From the NCBI GenBank assembly GCA_028284465.1, contig JANQRR010000024.1, forward strand, positions 16,061 through 80,060: a stretch of DNA of 64,000 nt, in the 5' to 3' direction. Each line of letters starts with the position of its first letter. The stretch's first letter is position 1. Positions 21,544-30,464 of the stretch are shown here, piece after piece. The stretch is from Gammaproteobacteria bacterium (GTDB lineage: Bacteria > Pseudomonadota > Gammaproteobacteria > JAJFKO01). The notes beneath the pieces are model-generated. The model was given only the letters and a program-made list of their open reading frames with translations. It was not told where the DNA came from and did not search any database. A program made the translations under genes and the position numbers.

Positions 21544-21861
21544 TTAACGATGTTTCCATAGGCGACGTAAAAATCCGCCAAAGGCAAATCCAGCAGGCAC
21601 TAGGGTCATTTCTTGATAGCAAGAAGCCAAGTCTTCTTCATTATCATAGGTGTCGACAATATCGTCGTCTTTATCGAGTTCGAAGTACATTGGCTCTACG
21701 AATGCTGGTTCAAAATATAAACTACCCTGTTGAACATCTAGTTCACTACTTTTGAACAGCAAACGGGCACGTATAAATTTGGAGATTTTATTAGTTACAC
21801 GCGAGGTAAAAGAATGTTTATTGGGTTTGTTATTAATATTGTTTATTTTCAGCGCAGTCAT
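21544..21861 (-). CDS. Unknown 105-residue protein inside the tol operon
   Basis: No family recognised. The N-terminal 40 residues are basic and Asn/Lys-rich (NKISKFIRARLLF), the middle is very acidic (ELDKDDDIVDTYDNEEDLASCYQEM) and the C-terminus is short, Gly/Phe-rich and basic (GFAFGGFLRRLWKHR). No signal peptide or membrane helix. A GGAGGAAG-type Shine-Dalgarno sequence precedes the ATG, and a strong terminator follows, so it is probably expressed. It occupies the junction between tolR and tolA that is continuous in most relatives. Role unknown. Confidence 0.7.
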   Translation of the reverse strand: MTALKINNINNKPNKHSFTSRVTNKISKFIRARLLFKSSELDVQQGSLYFEPAFVEPMYFELDKDDDIVDTYDNEEDLASCYQEMTLVPAGFAFGGFLRRLWKHR

Positions 21862-22002
21862 TTATCTTCCTCCCTCTCGTTTGATTTTGGCTTATTTCAG
21901 AGTGACAATCTTCACTATAGAAGACCATTGTTACCGGTTTATGACACCAGTTTGAGATTTTGTAACGGCATGTAAAAAGCGTTACAGGTGAGCTATTAAT
22001 GA

Positions 22003-22446
22003 TCAGGGCTTGGTGGTAGGTGAGCGCGTCATTAAGCCGACACTTTCAGCGCCAGCACGTTGTAATAGCACCATCGCTTGCACGACTTTGCCATAATCTA
22101 CGTAGCGATCGCCGCGCACCATCACACTGCGATGCTGACCACGCTGCGCGGCAAGTTGTAATTCCGCCGCTACTCGAGTTGCAGCTTTACTAGGGGTGAT
22201 GGGATCAGCCGGATCAGTGGCGATATTTAAATAATATTTACCGTTTTCATCCACACTGAGAATAATAGGTTCATCTTGCTTAGTTACTAATGGTTTAGCA
22301 TTTGCATGTGGTAAATTAACTTTTACACCCTGCGATAACAATGGCGCAGTGATCATAAAGATCACTAATAGCACTAACATCACATCAATGTACGGCACGA
22401 CATTAATGTCTGCTAACGGTTGTCGCTTAGGCTTTGCTGGGCGCAT
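22003..22446 (-). CDS. tolR: Tol-Pal stator protein TolR
   Basis: A 147-residue ExbD/TolR-family protein. One transmembrane helix near the N-terminus contains the proton-path Asp in VPYIDVMLVLLVIFMITAPLL. The periplasmic part (LPHANAKPL ... VMVRGDRYVDYGKVVQAMVLLQRAGAESVGLMT) is typical. With TolQ it forms the proton-driven motor that energises TolA. The gene overlaps tolQ by 20 bases. Confidence 0.95.
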   Translation of the reverse strand: MRPAKPKRQPLADINVVPYIDVMLVLLVIFMITAPLLSQGVKVNLPHANAKPLVTKQDEPIILSVDENGKYYLNIATDPADPITPSKAATRVAAELQLAAQRGQHRSVMVRGDRYVDYGKVVQAMVLLQRAGAESVGLMTRSPTTKP

Positions 22447-23113
22447 GTAAGTCTCGCGTTAAAATATTAATGAATTCTTCTTGAAATGTTTCATAACGAT
22501 TAGTAATTCTAGTTACCGCATTGTTATAACGGTTGTACGCTATCACAGCGGGGATCGCTGCAAATAACCCCATCGCGGTTGCAATTAATGCTTCGGAAAT
22601 ACCCGGTGCCACCATGGCGATCGTCGCTTGCTGTACATTACCTAACGCTTGAAACGATGACATGATCCCCCACACTGTGCCGAATAAACCAATATACGGC
22701 GTGGTTGAACCCACCGTTGCTAAAAAAGGCAAATGTGTTTCTAATTGACTAGACTCACGGGTTTGCGCAACCCACATCGCGCGCTCCACCGCCGCGATCA
22801 CCACTTCAGGATCACTGCCAGGTTGTTCTTTATATTTTAAAAATTCACTGAAACCCGCTTGAAAGATACGCTCTAAACCAACTGTTTTGGCTAAACGGTT
22901 TTTAGCAACATTATACATTTGACTTAAATCACTGCTTGCCCAAAATAATTCTTCAAATTGTTTGATCGCTTTGCGAGTACGTTGCAGTAAATAACCACGC
23001 TGAAAAATAAAAGTCCAAGAAATTATTGAAATTATTACTAACAGCAACATGACCAATTTCACAATTGGCCCAGCCTGAGTGATGAAATGCCATACTGAAG
23101 TTTCTACTGTCAT
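22427..23113 (-). CDS. tolQ: Tol-Pal motor protein TolQ
   Basis: A 228-residue ExbB/TolQ-family inner-membrane protein with three hydrophobic segments: one near residues 15-37 (VKLVMLLLVIISIISWTFIF) and two in the C-terminal half (FLATVGSTTPYIGLFGTVWGIM and GISEALIATAMGLFAAIPAVIAY), the last bearing the conserved Thr/Ala face lining the channel. It begins 18 bases after ybgC and overlaps tolR, the usual order. Confidence 0.96.
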   Translation of the reverse strand: MTVETSVWHFITQAGPIVKLVMLLLVIISIISWTFIFQRGYLLQRTRKAIKQFEELFWASSDLSQMYNVAKNRLAKTVGLERIFQAGFSEFLKYKEQPGSDPEVVIAAVERAMWVAQTRESSQLETHLPFLATVGSTTPYIGLFGTVWGIMSSFQALGNVQQATIAMVAPGISEALIATAMGLFAAIPAVIAYNRYNNAVTRITNRYETFQEEFINILTRDLHAPSKA

Positions 23114-23131
23114 TGTTAACCTCTTGTTAAG

Positions 23132-23554
23132 TTAAGTGAATGCCTGGCATAAAAATTCAGGCACTTTGCGCGGGCGCATCTGCTCATCAACACAGGCAAT
23201 TTTAACGGTTCCTTGGCAAATAATCGAGTCTAGATCACGTGCCAAACGTACTTTATGTGAAAATGTCACGCTGACACGCCCAAGCTTAGTCACTGTCGTT
23301 AAAATCTCTAATTCATCACCAAGCCGCGCTGGCTGGAAATATTCAAGATCTGCATGCTTAACTGGAAAAATGATCCCTTTTGCTTTCAGATCGTGTAAGC
23401 CATGGCCGAGCGCAGCAAACCATTCGATACGTGCATGACTAAAATATTTTAAATAATTCGCATGATAGACGATCTCAAAACAATCGGTATCATCAGGAAA
23501 AATTTTTACGGGAAAGACAAAATGTTTACTCAACCGTCGATGCTCCTTGCGCAA
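23132..23554 (-). CDS. ybgC: Tol-Pal-associated acyl-CoA thioesterase YbgC
   Basis: A 140-residue hotdog-fold enzyme. The signature [24 protein letters not shown] includes the catalytic Asp and the Tyr-His pair of YbgC thioesterases, which act on acyl-CoA or acyl-ACP. The usual Gly before the Ile-Val-Tyr is Glu here. It heads the tol cluster, overlaps the 3' end of ruvB by 29 bases, and is followed by tolQ, linking the ruv and tol groups into one long transcript. Confidence 0.92.
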   Translation of the reverse strand: MRKEHRRLSKHFVFPVKIFPDDTDCFEIVYHANYLKYFSHARIEWFAALGHGLHDLKAKGIIFPVKHADLEYFQPARLGDELEILTTVTKLGRVSVTFSHKVRLARDLDSIICQGTVKIACVDEQMRPRKVPEFLCQAFT

Positions 23555-24605
23555 ACATGTCCAGTGTCGGTTTTGCTTGGGTGATTTTTTCTGGCACCTT
23601 TAAACCAAAATGTAAATAGGCGTTACGCGTAGCTAGACGCCCGCGTGGAGTACGCATTAAAAACCCTTGTTGAATTAAAAAAGGTTCTAACACATCTTCA
23701 ATGGTGCCACGCTCTTCACCAATTGCGGCGGCAATATTATCTAAACCAACTGGGCCTCCAGCAAACTTATCGATCACCGCTAATAATAATTTTCGATCCA
23801 TCATATCTAAGCCATGCATATCAACATCTAATAAGTTTAACGCTTGATCCGCAACCTTTTGATCAATGTTACCATCAGCTTTAACTTCCGCATAATCTCG
23901 CACTCGACGTAATAATCGATTAGCAATTCGTGGCGTGCCGCGTGAACGTTTAGCAATTTCAGCTGCGCCACCTTTGTCAATGTTGACTTTAAGAATATGC
24001 GCCGAACGCATAATAATTGTCGTTAAATCATTGATGTCATAAAACTCTAAACGTTGCACGATCCCAAATCGATCACGCAAAGGTGATGTTAATAATCCTG
24101 CGCGCGTGGTTGCGCCAACTAACGTAAACGGTGGCAAATCTAATTTAAGTGAACGCGCAGCGGGGCCTTCACCTAACATGATATCTAATTGAAAATCTTC
24201 CATTGCCGGATATAAAATTTCTTCCACCACTGGGCTTAAACGATGAATTTCATCGATAAACAATACATCACGCGGCTCTAAATTCGTTAATAACGCGGCT
24301 AAATCCCCGGCTTTTTCTAATACTGGCCCTGAAGTTTGGCGTAAATTGACTTCCATTTCATGCACGATAATATGGGCTAATGTGGTTTTACCCAAACCTG
24401 GTGGCCCATAAATTAATGTATGATCTAATGCTTCACCACGGGCTCGACAAGCATCAATAAAAATTGACATTTGTTCACGCACTGCAGATTGGCCGGTATA
24501 ATCCGCTAGTTTTCGAGGGCGGATCGCGCGATCAATTTTTTCTTCATCGCTTTGCACAGTAGTATTGATTAAACGCCCGACACTAATATCATCTGCCTCA
24601 ATCAT
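23526..24605 (-). CDS. ruvB: Holliday junction branch-migration ATPase RuvB
   Basis: A 359-residue AAA+ motor. Walker [14 protein letters not shown], Walker [11 protein letters not shown], sensor GATTRAG and the arginine-finger region [11 protein letters not shown] are present; the C-terminal winged-helix part ends in [16 protein letters not shown]. RuvB hexamers pull DNA through RuvA-bound junctions. The start overlaps the ruvA stop by four bases. A short extra C-terminal tail overlaps ybgC. Confidence 0.97.
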   Translation of the reverse strand: MIEADDISVGRLINTTVQSDEEKIDRAIRPRKLADYTGQSAVREQMSIFIDACRARGEALDHTLIYGPPGLGKTTLAHIIVHEMEVNLRQTSGPVLEKAGDLAALLTNLEPRDVLFIDEIHRLSPVVEEILYPAMEDFQLDIMLGEGPAARSLKLDLPPFTLVGATTRAGLLTSPLRDRFGIVQRLEFYDINDLTTIIMRSAHILKVNIDKGGAAEIAKRSRGTPRIANRLLRRVRDYAEVKADGNIDQKVADQALNLLDVDMHGLDMMDRKLLLAVIDKFAGGPVGLDNIAAAIGEERGTIEDVLEPFLIQQGFLMRTPRGRLATRNAYLHFGLKVPEKITQAKPTLDMFAQGASTVE

Positions 24606-25195
24606 GCTGCTATTCCTTTCAACGCTAAACGAATTAATTCTTCGCTAGTAGTTGCTTCACCATCAACTTTATTAATCATCCGACTGGCATCTTGTGGTTT
24701 ATAACCTAATGCAACTAACGCACTTATGGCTTCACGTGTTTGATCATTTTGTTTAGACGTTTGTTGATCAATTAACGTTAAATCCGTTTGCCAACTCGAT
24801 AACTTATCGCGCATTTCAATGATCAACCGCTCTGCGGTTTTCTTACCAACACCTGGTAATTTAACTAACGTTGCACTGTCGTTATTATTAATGCAATAAA
24901 CAAATTCATCCGCATTAATACTGGATAAAATTGTTAATGCTAACTTAGGACCAACGCCATTAACTTTGATCAAACTGCGAAATAAGCTACGTTCTGTCTG
25001 ATCGACAAAACCATAAAGATCTTGTGCATCTTCACGCACTACAAAATGGGTATAAAGTACGACTGGTTTACCAAGTTCAGGCAGTTTCGCAAAACAATTC
25101 ATGGTTGCTTGCAATTCATAACCCACGCCAGCAACATCGATCAATAAATAAGGTAATTGTTTTTCGATGATTATTCCTGCAAGGCGTCCGATCAT
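24602..25195 (-). CDS. ruvA: Holliday junction-binding protein RuvA
   Basis: A 197-residue protein with the OB-fold N-terminus ([12 protein letters not shown] ... [12 protein letters not shown]), two helix-hairpin-helix motifs ([16 protein letters not shown] and [16 protein letters not shown]) and a C-terminal RuvB-binding three-helix domain (about 150-197). It tetramerises on four-way junctions. It lies 27 bases after ruvC and overlaps ruvB. Confidence 0.96.
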   Translation of the reverse strand: MIGRLAGIIIEKQLPYLLIDVAGVGYELQATMNCFAKLPELGKPVVLYTHFVVREDAQDLYGFVDQTERSLFRSLIKVNGVGPKLALTILSSINADEFVYCINNNDSATLVKLPGVGKKTAERLIIEMRDKLSSWQTDLTLIDQQTSKQNDQTREAISALVALGYKPQDASRMINKVDGEATTSEELIRLALKGIAA

Positions 25196-25222
25196 CTTGG
25201 CTCCTTAATAATTTCTTATCTA

Positions 25223-25690
25223 TTATTGTTGAGTATGCGCATGACAGATGGCAACCGCTAACGCATCAGCTGCATCCACTTGTGGCGTTGCCGATAAGTT
25301 TAATATCGTCTTGACCATATGTTGCACTTGTTCTTTCAATGCCCCGCCGTAACCAACCACTGCTTGTTTAATTTGGCGTGGCGCATACTCGCCAATGGTT
25401 AAGCCATGATACCCTAACGACACGATCGCTGCACCTCTTGCTTGCCCTAATTTAAGCGCAGCGCCAGCATTACGATGACAAAAAACTTGCTCAATTGCTG
25501 CTGTTGTCGGTTGGTATTGGGAAATAATGTGGGAAATGCTACTAAAGATCTGCTGTAAGCGTTGTCCAACATCTGTGTGGGTGATCCGAATGCAGCCACT
25601 GGCAAGATAACGGTGACGATTATTAGCGGTTTCGATCAATCCATAACCTGTGATCCGAGAACCGGGATCGATCCCAAGTATTATCGCCAT
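25223..25690 (-). CDS. ruvC: Holliday junction resolvase RuvC
   Basis: A 155-residue RNase H-fold endonuclease. The four acidic catalytic residues are visible: Asp in ILGIDPGS, Glu in AIEQVF, and the Asp pair in QVDAADALAVA. Length is slightly shorter than enteric RuvC. It is separated from yebC by 11 bases and starts the ruvC-ruvA-ruvB series. Confidence 0.96.
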   Translation of the reverse strand: MAIILGIDPGSRITGYGLIETANNRHRYLASGCIRITHTDVGQRLQQIFSSISHIISQYQPTTAAIEQVFCHRNAGAALKLGQARGAAIVSLGYHGLTIGEYAPRQIKQAVVGYGGALKEQVQHMVKTILNLSATPQVDAADALAVAICHAHTQQ

Positions 25691-25701
25691 TGGCTTTATC
25701 C

Positions 25702-26451
25702 TTACTGTGACAATTCAGCGAGTACCTTATCTGCGATATTAGCGTTACTAAAAACTTCTTGCACATCATCTAAATCTTCGAGCATTTCAACCATGCGCAT
25801 AAACTTTTCTGCGGTGTCTTTATCCAATGGCACTTCCGTCGACGCCGCCATGGTGAGATCAGAATTGTCAGCCTTAAGCCCTGCTGTTTCCAATGCTTGC
25901 TTAACCAACATGAATTGTTCGGGTGAAGTGATCACATCAAATGAACCATCATCATTACTGACAATATCTTCGGCACCTGCTTCTAATGCCTGTTCCATCA
26001 ATTGATCTTCGTTAGTACCGGCAGCAAACGTCAATTGGCCTTGCTTGCTAAATAAATAAGCGACAGAGCCATCCGTGCCTAAGTTACCACCCATTTTAGT
26101 TAACACATGACGCACATCAGATACGGTACGCTTACGATTATCAGTCATGCATTCAACCATAACTGCGACACCGCCAGGACCATAACCTTCATACACAATA
26201 TCTTCGATGTTTTGCCCCTCGAGCCCACCCGCACCTTTTTTAATTGCACGATCAATCGTGTCATTTGACATATTTTGCGCTTTGGCTTTAGCCACTGCAT
26301 CACGCAAGCGTGGATTTGCACCAACGTCACCGCCACCTGCTCGCGCAGCAACCGTTAATGCACGAATTAACTTAGTAAACACTTTACCGCGTTTAGCATC
26401 GGTTTTCGCTTTTTTATGTTTGATGTTAGCCCATTTACTATGACCAGCCAT
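25702..26451 (-). CDS. yebC: YebC/PmpR (TACO1) family protein
   Basis: A 249-residue protein with the diagnostic N-terminus [19 protein letters not shown], then [20 protein letters not shown] and [13 protein letters not shown]. The family was described as a transcription regulator and more recently as a factor easing ribosome stalling on proline runs. It lies directly between aspS and ruvC, its standard neighbourhood in gammaproteobacteria, and is co-transcribed with them. Confidence 0.95.
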   Translation of the reverse strand: MAGHSKWANIKHKKAKTDAKRGKVFTKLIRALTVAARAGGGDVGANPRLRDAVAKAKAQNMSNDTIDRAIKKGAGGLEGQNIEDIVYEGYGPGGVAVMVECMTDNRKRTVSDVRHVLTKMGGNLGTDGSVAYLFSKQGQLTFAAGTNEDQLMEQALEAGAEDIVSNDDGSFDVITSPEQFMLVKQALETAGLKADNSDLTMAASTEVPLDKDTAEKFMRMVEMLEDLDDVQEVFSNANIADKVLAELSQ

Positions 26452-26462
26452 TGTTTACACCA

Positions 26463-28226
26463 TTAATCTAATTTTCGCAGTTTTAATCCTAACTCTAGGA
26501 GTTGCGCCGGGTCAACCGTTGACGGCGCTGAAGTTAATAAACACGTTGCCGTTTGGGTTTTTGGAAATGCAATCACATCACGAATAGCGGTAGTATCTGT
26601 CATTAACATCGCAATGCGATCTAAACCAAAAGCAATGCCACCATGTGGTGGGCAACCATATTGTAAGGCATCCAACAGAAAACCAAATTTTTCTTGTGCT
26701 TGTTGTTCATTAATACCAAGCAACTTAAACACGGCACGTTGCAGATCTGGGTTGCTAATTCGAATAGAACCACCCCCTAATTCATAACCATTCAATACGA
26801 CATCATACGCTCGCGATAATACCTTGCCGGGTTCAGCTAATAATTCATCCGTTGATCCTACGCGCGGCGCAGTAAATGGATGATGCAGTGCTTGCCAACG
26901 ACCATGTAATTTTTCAAACATTGGAAAATCAACAATCCACACCGGGCACCATTGGCTTGTTAATAAATTTCGATCGATCCCTAATTTAACGCGCAACGCA
27001 CCCATCGCTTCATTAACTATCGTTGCTTTGTCTGCACCGAAGAAAATGACATCGCCAGTTTCGGCTTGTGTATGTTGTAAAATCGCTTCGACAACTTCTG
27101 CTGTTAAGAATTTTAAAATCGGTGACTGTAACCCTTCAATGCCTTTACTTCGATCAACGACTTTAATATACGCTAAACCTTTCGCGCCAAACTTTTTAAC
27201 ATAGTCAGCATAATCATCTAATTCTTTGCGCGACAACTCACAACCTTTAGGCAAGCGCAATGCGACGACGCGTGAACCTGGGTCATTGGCAGGTTGCGCA
27301 AACACTTTAAATTCAACTGCTTTAACAAATTTCGCCACATCAACTAATTCTAATGGATTACGCAGATCAGGCCTATCACTGCCATAACGCAACATCGCTT
27401 GTTGGTAACTCATGCGTGGAAAATCGCCTAAGTCGACTTGCAACAATTCTTGAAACAAATGACGAATTAAACCTTCCATTAAAGTTTGGATCTGTTGCTC
27501 ATCTACAAACGATGCTTCAACATCTAACTGCGTAAACTCTGGTTGACGATCCGCACGTAAATCTTCATCACGAAAACAGCGCGCAATTTGATAATACCGA
27601 TCCATCCCTGAAATCATTAACAATTGTTTAAATAACTGAGGTGATTGCGGTAACGCATAAAAATGACCAAGGTGATTACGACTTGGCACTAAATAATCAC
27701 GCGCACCTTCGGGCGTCGCTTTAGTTAAAATTGGCGTTTCGATTTCGCTAAAACCATGTTCGTGCATATAAACTCGGATCGTGCGATTCATGTCACTGCG
27801 AAACCGTAATCGTGCTTGGCATTCGGGGCGACGTAGATCAATATAACGATAACGTAGTCGAACTTCTTCACTCACCGTTTGATATTCATCGATTTGAAAT
27901 GGTGGCGTTTTCGCTTTATTGCAAATTGTTAATTGATCCGCTACCACTTCGATCTTGCCAGTTGGCATGTTAGGATTAATCATGCCTTCAGGCCGCAACC
28001 GCACTTTGCCGCTGACTTCAATGACATATTCGTTGCGTAGCTCATCAGCTAGGCTAAACGATGCTTTATTTTCAGGGTTAAACACAACTTGTACTATGCC
28101 TTCGCGATCGCGAAGATCGACAAAAATTACCCCGCCGTGGTCGCGGCGTCGATGCACCCAACCTGCGAGCTTCACGTCATTCCCTGTTAAATTTTCATCT
28201 ATTTGACCGCAGTAATACGTGCGCAT
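26463..28226 (-). CDS. aspS: Aspartyl-tRNA synthetase AspS
   Basis: A 587-residue class II synthetase. An N-terminal OB-fold anticodon domain ([26 protein letters not shown]) is followed by motif 2 ([18 protein letters not shown]), the bacterial GAD insertion (about 285-420) and motif 3 ([13 protein letters not shown]). It charges tRNA-Asp in the cytoplasm. It heads the yebC-ruv-tol series; upstream the usual link to fmdB is broken by about 900 bases of repeats and a nuclease gene. Confidence 0.97.
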   Translation of the reverse strand: MRTYYCGQIDENLTGNDVKLAGWVHRRRDHGGVIFVDLRDREGIVQVVFNPENKASFSLADELRNEYVIEVSGKVRLRPEGMINPNMPTGKIEVVADQLTICNKAKTPPFQIDEYQTVSEEVRLRYRYIDLRRPECQARLRFRSDMNRTIRVYMHEHGFSEIETPILTKATPEGARDYLVPSRNHLGHFYALPQSPQLFKQLLMISGMDRYYQIARCFRDEDLRADRQPEFTQLDVEASFVDEQQIQTLMEGLIRHLFQELLQVDLGDFPRMSYQQAMLRYGSDRPDLRNPLELVDVAKFVKAVEFKVFAQPANDPGSRVVALRLPKGCELSRKELDDYADYVKKFGAKGLAYIKVVDRSKGIEGLQSPILKFLTAEVVEAILQHTQAETGDVIFFGADKATIVNEAMGALRVKLGIDRNLLTSQWCPVWIVDFPMFEKLHGRWQALHHPFTAPRVGSTDELLAEPGKVLSRAYDVVLNGYELGGGSIRISNPDLQRAVFKLLGINEQQAQEKFGFLLDALQYGCPPHGGIAFGLDRIAMLMTDTTAIRDVIAFPKTQTATCLLTSAPSTVDPAQLLELGLKLRKLD

Positions 28227-28349
28227 ATGTTGTACTCGTTGATATTGTGATTTAAATCAATAAATTAGTTCAGCATCTTAGCCTGCGTAAGAAAAATGTG
28301 CAAGAGTTATTCGTAAAGAGCGGATAAATGATTGGTGTCATCGGGGTCC

Positions 28350-28525
28350 TGTCAGTGACGAAGCAATCTAACTCTACCGTCATTGCGAGGAACGCAAGGG
28401 TGAAGCAATCCAGTATTTTTAACCTAGAAATGTCCTGGATTGCTTCGCTACGCTCGCAATGACTTGTTCCGAAGCAATTCAACTCTACCGTCATTGCGAG
28501 GAACGCCAGTGACGAAGCAATCCAG
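28350..28525. repeat. REP-like repeat cluster upstream of aspS
   Basis: Four elements: a half copy at 28350-28369 (GTCAGTGACGAAGCAATC), a full left arm at 28379-28413 (with AACGCAAGGGTGAAG core), a right arm at 28435-28463 (CTACG core), and a full left arm at 28489-28525 (AACGCCAGTGACG core). The stretch AACTCTACCGTCATTGCG occurs twice, 111 bases apart, so part of the cluster is a direct duplication. The 28227-28349 part of the gap holds the presumed aspS promoter; I see no clear consensus there. Confidence 0.85.
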
Positions 28526-28887
28526 TATATTCCTTACAACAAATCATTATATAAATCTCTCCAATCTGGATTAATGCTTTCAATAAGTGCTAACTTCTTT
28601 TTTCGAGAACCACCCTTAATTTGTTTTTCCCGTTCTATTGCAGTGAGCATGTCTTCATATTGTTCGTAATAAACTAATTTTTTACAATTATAACATTTTG
28701 TAAAACCATCTAATTGTACTTCCTTATGTTGATAAACACGTTTTATTAAGTTACTTGTTACACCCGTATAAAGAGTACCATTGCGCTTATTCGTCATGAT
28801 ATAGATTGCTGGTTTACGTTCTAACATTGTTAATTCCTTAAACTAAGTTTCTGGATTGCTTCGTCACTGGCGTTCCTCGCAATGACG
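28489..28887. mobile_element. GIY-YIG nuclease gene bounded by perfect 37-bp REP inverted repeats
   Basis: Positions 28489-28525 and 28851-28887 are exact reverse complements over 37 bases, including the core AACGCCAGTGACG that no other REP copy in the window carries. Between them is only the GIY-YIG gene with its 5' and 3' flanks. The arrangement (nuclease gene between matching terminal inverted repeats) looks like a compact mobile unit in which the REP acts as the end. Mobility is inferred, not shown; I could not identify a target-site duplication. Confidence 0.5.
28534..28827 (-). CDS. Single-domain GIY-YIG endonuclease (YhbQ/UPF0213-like)
   Basis: A 97-residue stand-alone GIY-YIG domain. 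The two strands are IYIMTNKRNGTLYTGVT (IYI and YTG replacing GIY and YIG), then the Arg of LIKRVYQHK, and the LVYYEQYEDMLTAIEREKQIKG helix with the conserved Glu residues. The family cleaves DNA with a divalent metal; single-domain members have poorly known targets. It lies between the two identical inverted REP arms, with start 24 bases inside the right arm and stop 8 bases inside the left one. It interrupts the fmdB-aspS neighbourhood. Confidence 0.88.
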   Translation of the reverse strand: MLERKPAIYIMTNKRNGTLYTGVTSNLIKRVYQHKEVQLDGFTKCYNCKKLVYYEQYEDMLTAIEREKQIKGGSRKKKLALIESINPDWRDLYNDLL

Positions 28888-28895
28888 AAAAAGTG

Positions 28896-29120
28896 TGAAG
28901 CATGCACGAGGCCCAGAGGGGCAGGATGTTTTTTTTGCGACTAGATTGCGCCGAGCACCGCAGAGACTACAAGGCAAAACGCGCACGATGCGCGTTTTAG
29001 GAAATATCGCGCCAGGGATGGCGCGTATTGACGGCCGTAGTCGGATGAGGAGCGCAAGGGTGAAGCAATCTTTGGAGCAACAAAAAACATCCTGCCACTC
29101 GGGGGCGCCTTAATGCTTCA
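28896..29120. repeat. 225-bp fold-back element with nested hairpins
   Basis: Ends are inverted: TGAAGCAT (28896-28903) with ATGCTTCA (29113-29120), then GGCAGGATGTTTTTT (28920-28934) with AAAAAACATCCTGCC (29082-29096), AGATTGC (28943-28949) with GCAATCT (29065-29071), and GACTAC (28965-28970) with GTAGTC (29037-29042). The centre carries two hairpins: AAAACGCGCA-CGA-TGCGCGTTTT (28976-28998) and CGCGCC-AGGGAT-GGCGCG (29008-29025). It is far richer in GC than the surroundings. A stretch near 29051-29070 (GCGCAAGGGTGAAGCAATC) matches a REP arm. An open frame across it is a by-product. Confidence 0.75.
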
Positions 29121-29137
29121 ATCAAGCACGGCTACGG

Positions 29138-29452
29138 CTAGCTTGTACTATCTGTTGTTGTTTTAGTGCTATCGGCCGAACTCGTTGTCGAGGTATCACT
29201 GTTAGATTTTGCTTCAGCTTTAAAACCATTTGTTGCTGAGCTGTCAGATTCTGGCTTCGCTGACTTGCCACTATCCTTAAAATCAGTGACATACCAACCC
29301 GTGCCTTTTAAACGAAAACCGGGCATGGAGATCAAGCGTTGCAAGCTCGCCTGACCGCATTGAGGACATTTCACTAATGGATCCTCACTAACGCGTTGTA
29401 AGTGTTCAAGATTGTGGCCACAATCCCCACATTCATATTCATAAATTGGCAT
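29138..29452 (-). CDS. FmdB-family zinc-ribbon protein
   Basis: A 104-residue protein. The N-terminal 50 residues are the FmdB ribbon: MPIYEYECGDCGHNLEHLQ, CPQCG and the closing LISMPGFRLKGTGWYVTDF. The remainder is a Ser/Thr/Asp-rich disordered tail, as in many relatives. Function is poorly known; it was first linked to amidase regulation. FmdB genes commonly precede aspS, and this one has the right strand and order, but a REP/nuclease/fold-back block now lies between them. Confidence 0.88.
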   Translation of the reverse strand: MPIYEYECGDCGHNLEHLQRVSEDPLVKCPQCGQASLQRLISMPGFRLKGTGWYVTDFKDSGKSAKPESDSSATNGFKAEAKSNSDTSTTSSADSTKTTTDSTS

Positions 29453-29601
29453 TTTTTCCTCTCAAATGATCAGCCTGTGCCGCATTTAACCTGTAGTCAT
29501 AAGATAGGGATTTTTACGGTAATTTCAAGACCAATGAGCAATTTTTCATAGCGATTATTTTCACGTACAATAAAATTTTATCATTAAGAACCTGGACAAT
29601 T

Positions 29602-30450
29602 ATGGACACTAAAAAATCCATTCTAATCACCGGCTGCTCTAGCGGCATTGGTTTACGCGCCGCGCAATTGTTACAAGAGCGTGGTTATCAAGTATTCGCG
29701 ACTGTTCGCAACCCTGATCATCTCCCCGATTTGATTAAACATGGTTTGGAAAACAGTTTGCTGCTCGATGTGAATGATACCAGCTCAATGCAACAAGCAT
29801 TAGCAAAGATCTGCGAACAAACTAATAATACGTTATATGCTTTATTTAATAATGCAGGTTATGTGATGGCCGGCGCAGTCGAAGATCTACCGCGCCAAGC
29901 ATTGCGTGAACAATTTGAAACAAATGTGTTTGGGCCAATGGAATTAATTCGTTTAGTGTTACCTATCATGCGGCGTCAAGGTTATGGTCGAATTATTCAG
30001 AATAGTTCTATTCTCGGGCGCTTAGCAATGCCCTATTGTGGTGCTTATACCGCATCTAAACATGCACTTGAAGGTTTTAGTGATACTTTGCGCCAAGAGT
30101 TACGCGGCACTAATATTTATATTTCAATTATTGAACCTGGTGCTATTGAATCTGCATTACGTGATAAAGCTAAACCGCATTTTCAACAAATTGTTGATAG
30201 TGAAAATAGCGTGCATAAAGCTAATTATGCGATGATGGAAAAATACTATAATCGCGAAGAACGCGGCGCAAAAGTAACATTGCCTGCTGATGCAGTGATC
30301 AACAAACTTATTCACGCACTTGAAAGTAACAAGCCGAAAACGCGCTATCAAGTTGGCTGGCTTGCTAAAGTGATGGTTGGCCTTAAAACCTGTTTACCCG
30401 ATCGCAGCATGGATGCGTTAACGCATTTGGCTACGAAAGATCAACGTTAA
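29602..30450 (+). CDS. Short-chain dehydrogenase/reductase
   Basis: A 282-residue classical SDR. The cofactor motif TGCSSGIG begins at Thr10, the NAG-type stretch is FNNAGY, and the catalytic triad is Ser in NSSILG with Tyr-X3-Lys in YTASKHALEGF. The lack of an acidic residue and the presence of Arg after strand two (ATVRNPDHL) favour NADPH. Substrate unknown; similar proteins act on steroids, retinoids or long-chain carbonyls. It is 14 bases before korA but unrelated in pathway. Confidence 0.87.
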   Translation: MDTKKSILITGCSSGIGLRAAQLLQERGYQVFATVRNPDHLPDLIKHGLENSLLLDVNDTSSMQQALAKICEQTNNTLYALFNNAGYVMAGAVEDLPRQALREQFETNVFGPMELIRLVLPIMRRQGYGRIIQNSSILGRLAMPYCGAYTASKHALEGFSDTLRQELRGTNIYISIIEPGAIESALRDKAKPHFQQIVDSENSVHKANYAMMEKYYNREERGAKVTLPADAVINKLIHALESNKPKTRYQVGWLAKVMVGLKTCLPDRSMDALTHLATKDQR

Positions 30451-30464
30451 TTGTGTAATAACTT

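Noticed and set aside
28270..28494. 74-codon open frame on the - strand
   Set aside because: It translates REP arms and repeats the same peptide words (ERSEAI, FLAMTVELDCF); a by-product of the palindromic repeat.
28350..28887. CRISPR array
   Set aside because: Repeats are inverted as well as direct, vary in core sequence and are not evenly spaced; no cas genes are present. They are REP-type palindromes.
28895..29113. 72-codon open frame on the + strand
   Set aside because: It lies wholly in the 225-bp fold-back element; the residue content reflects GC-rich inverted repeats, and no Shine-Dalgarno is present.
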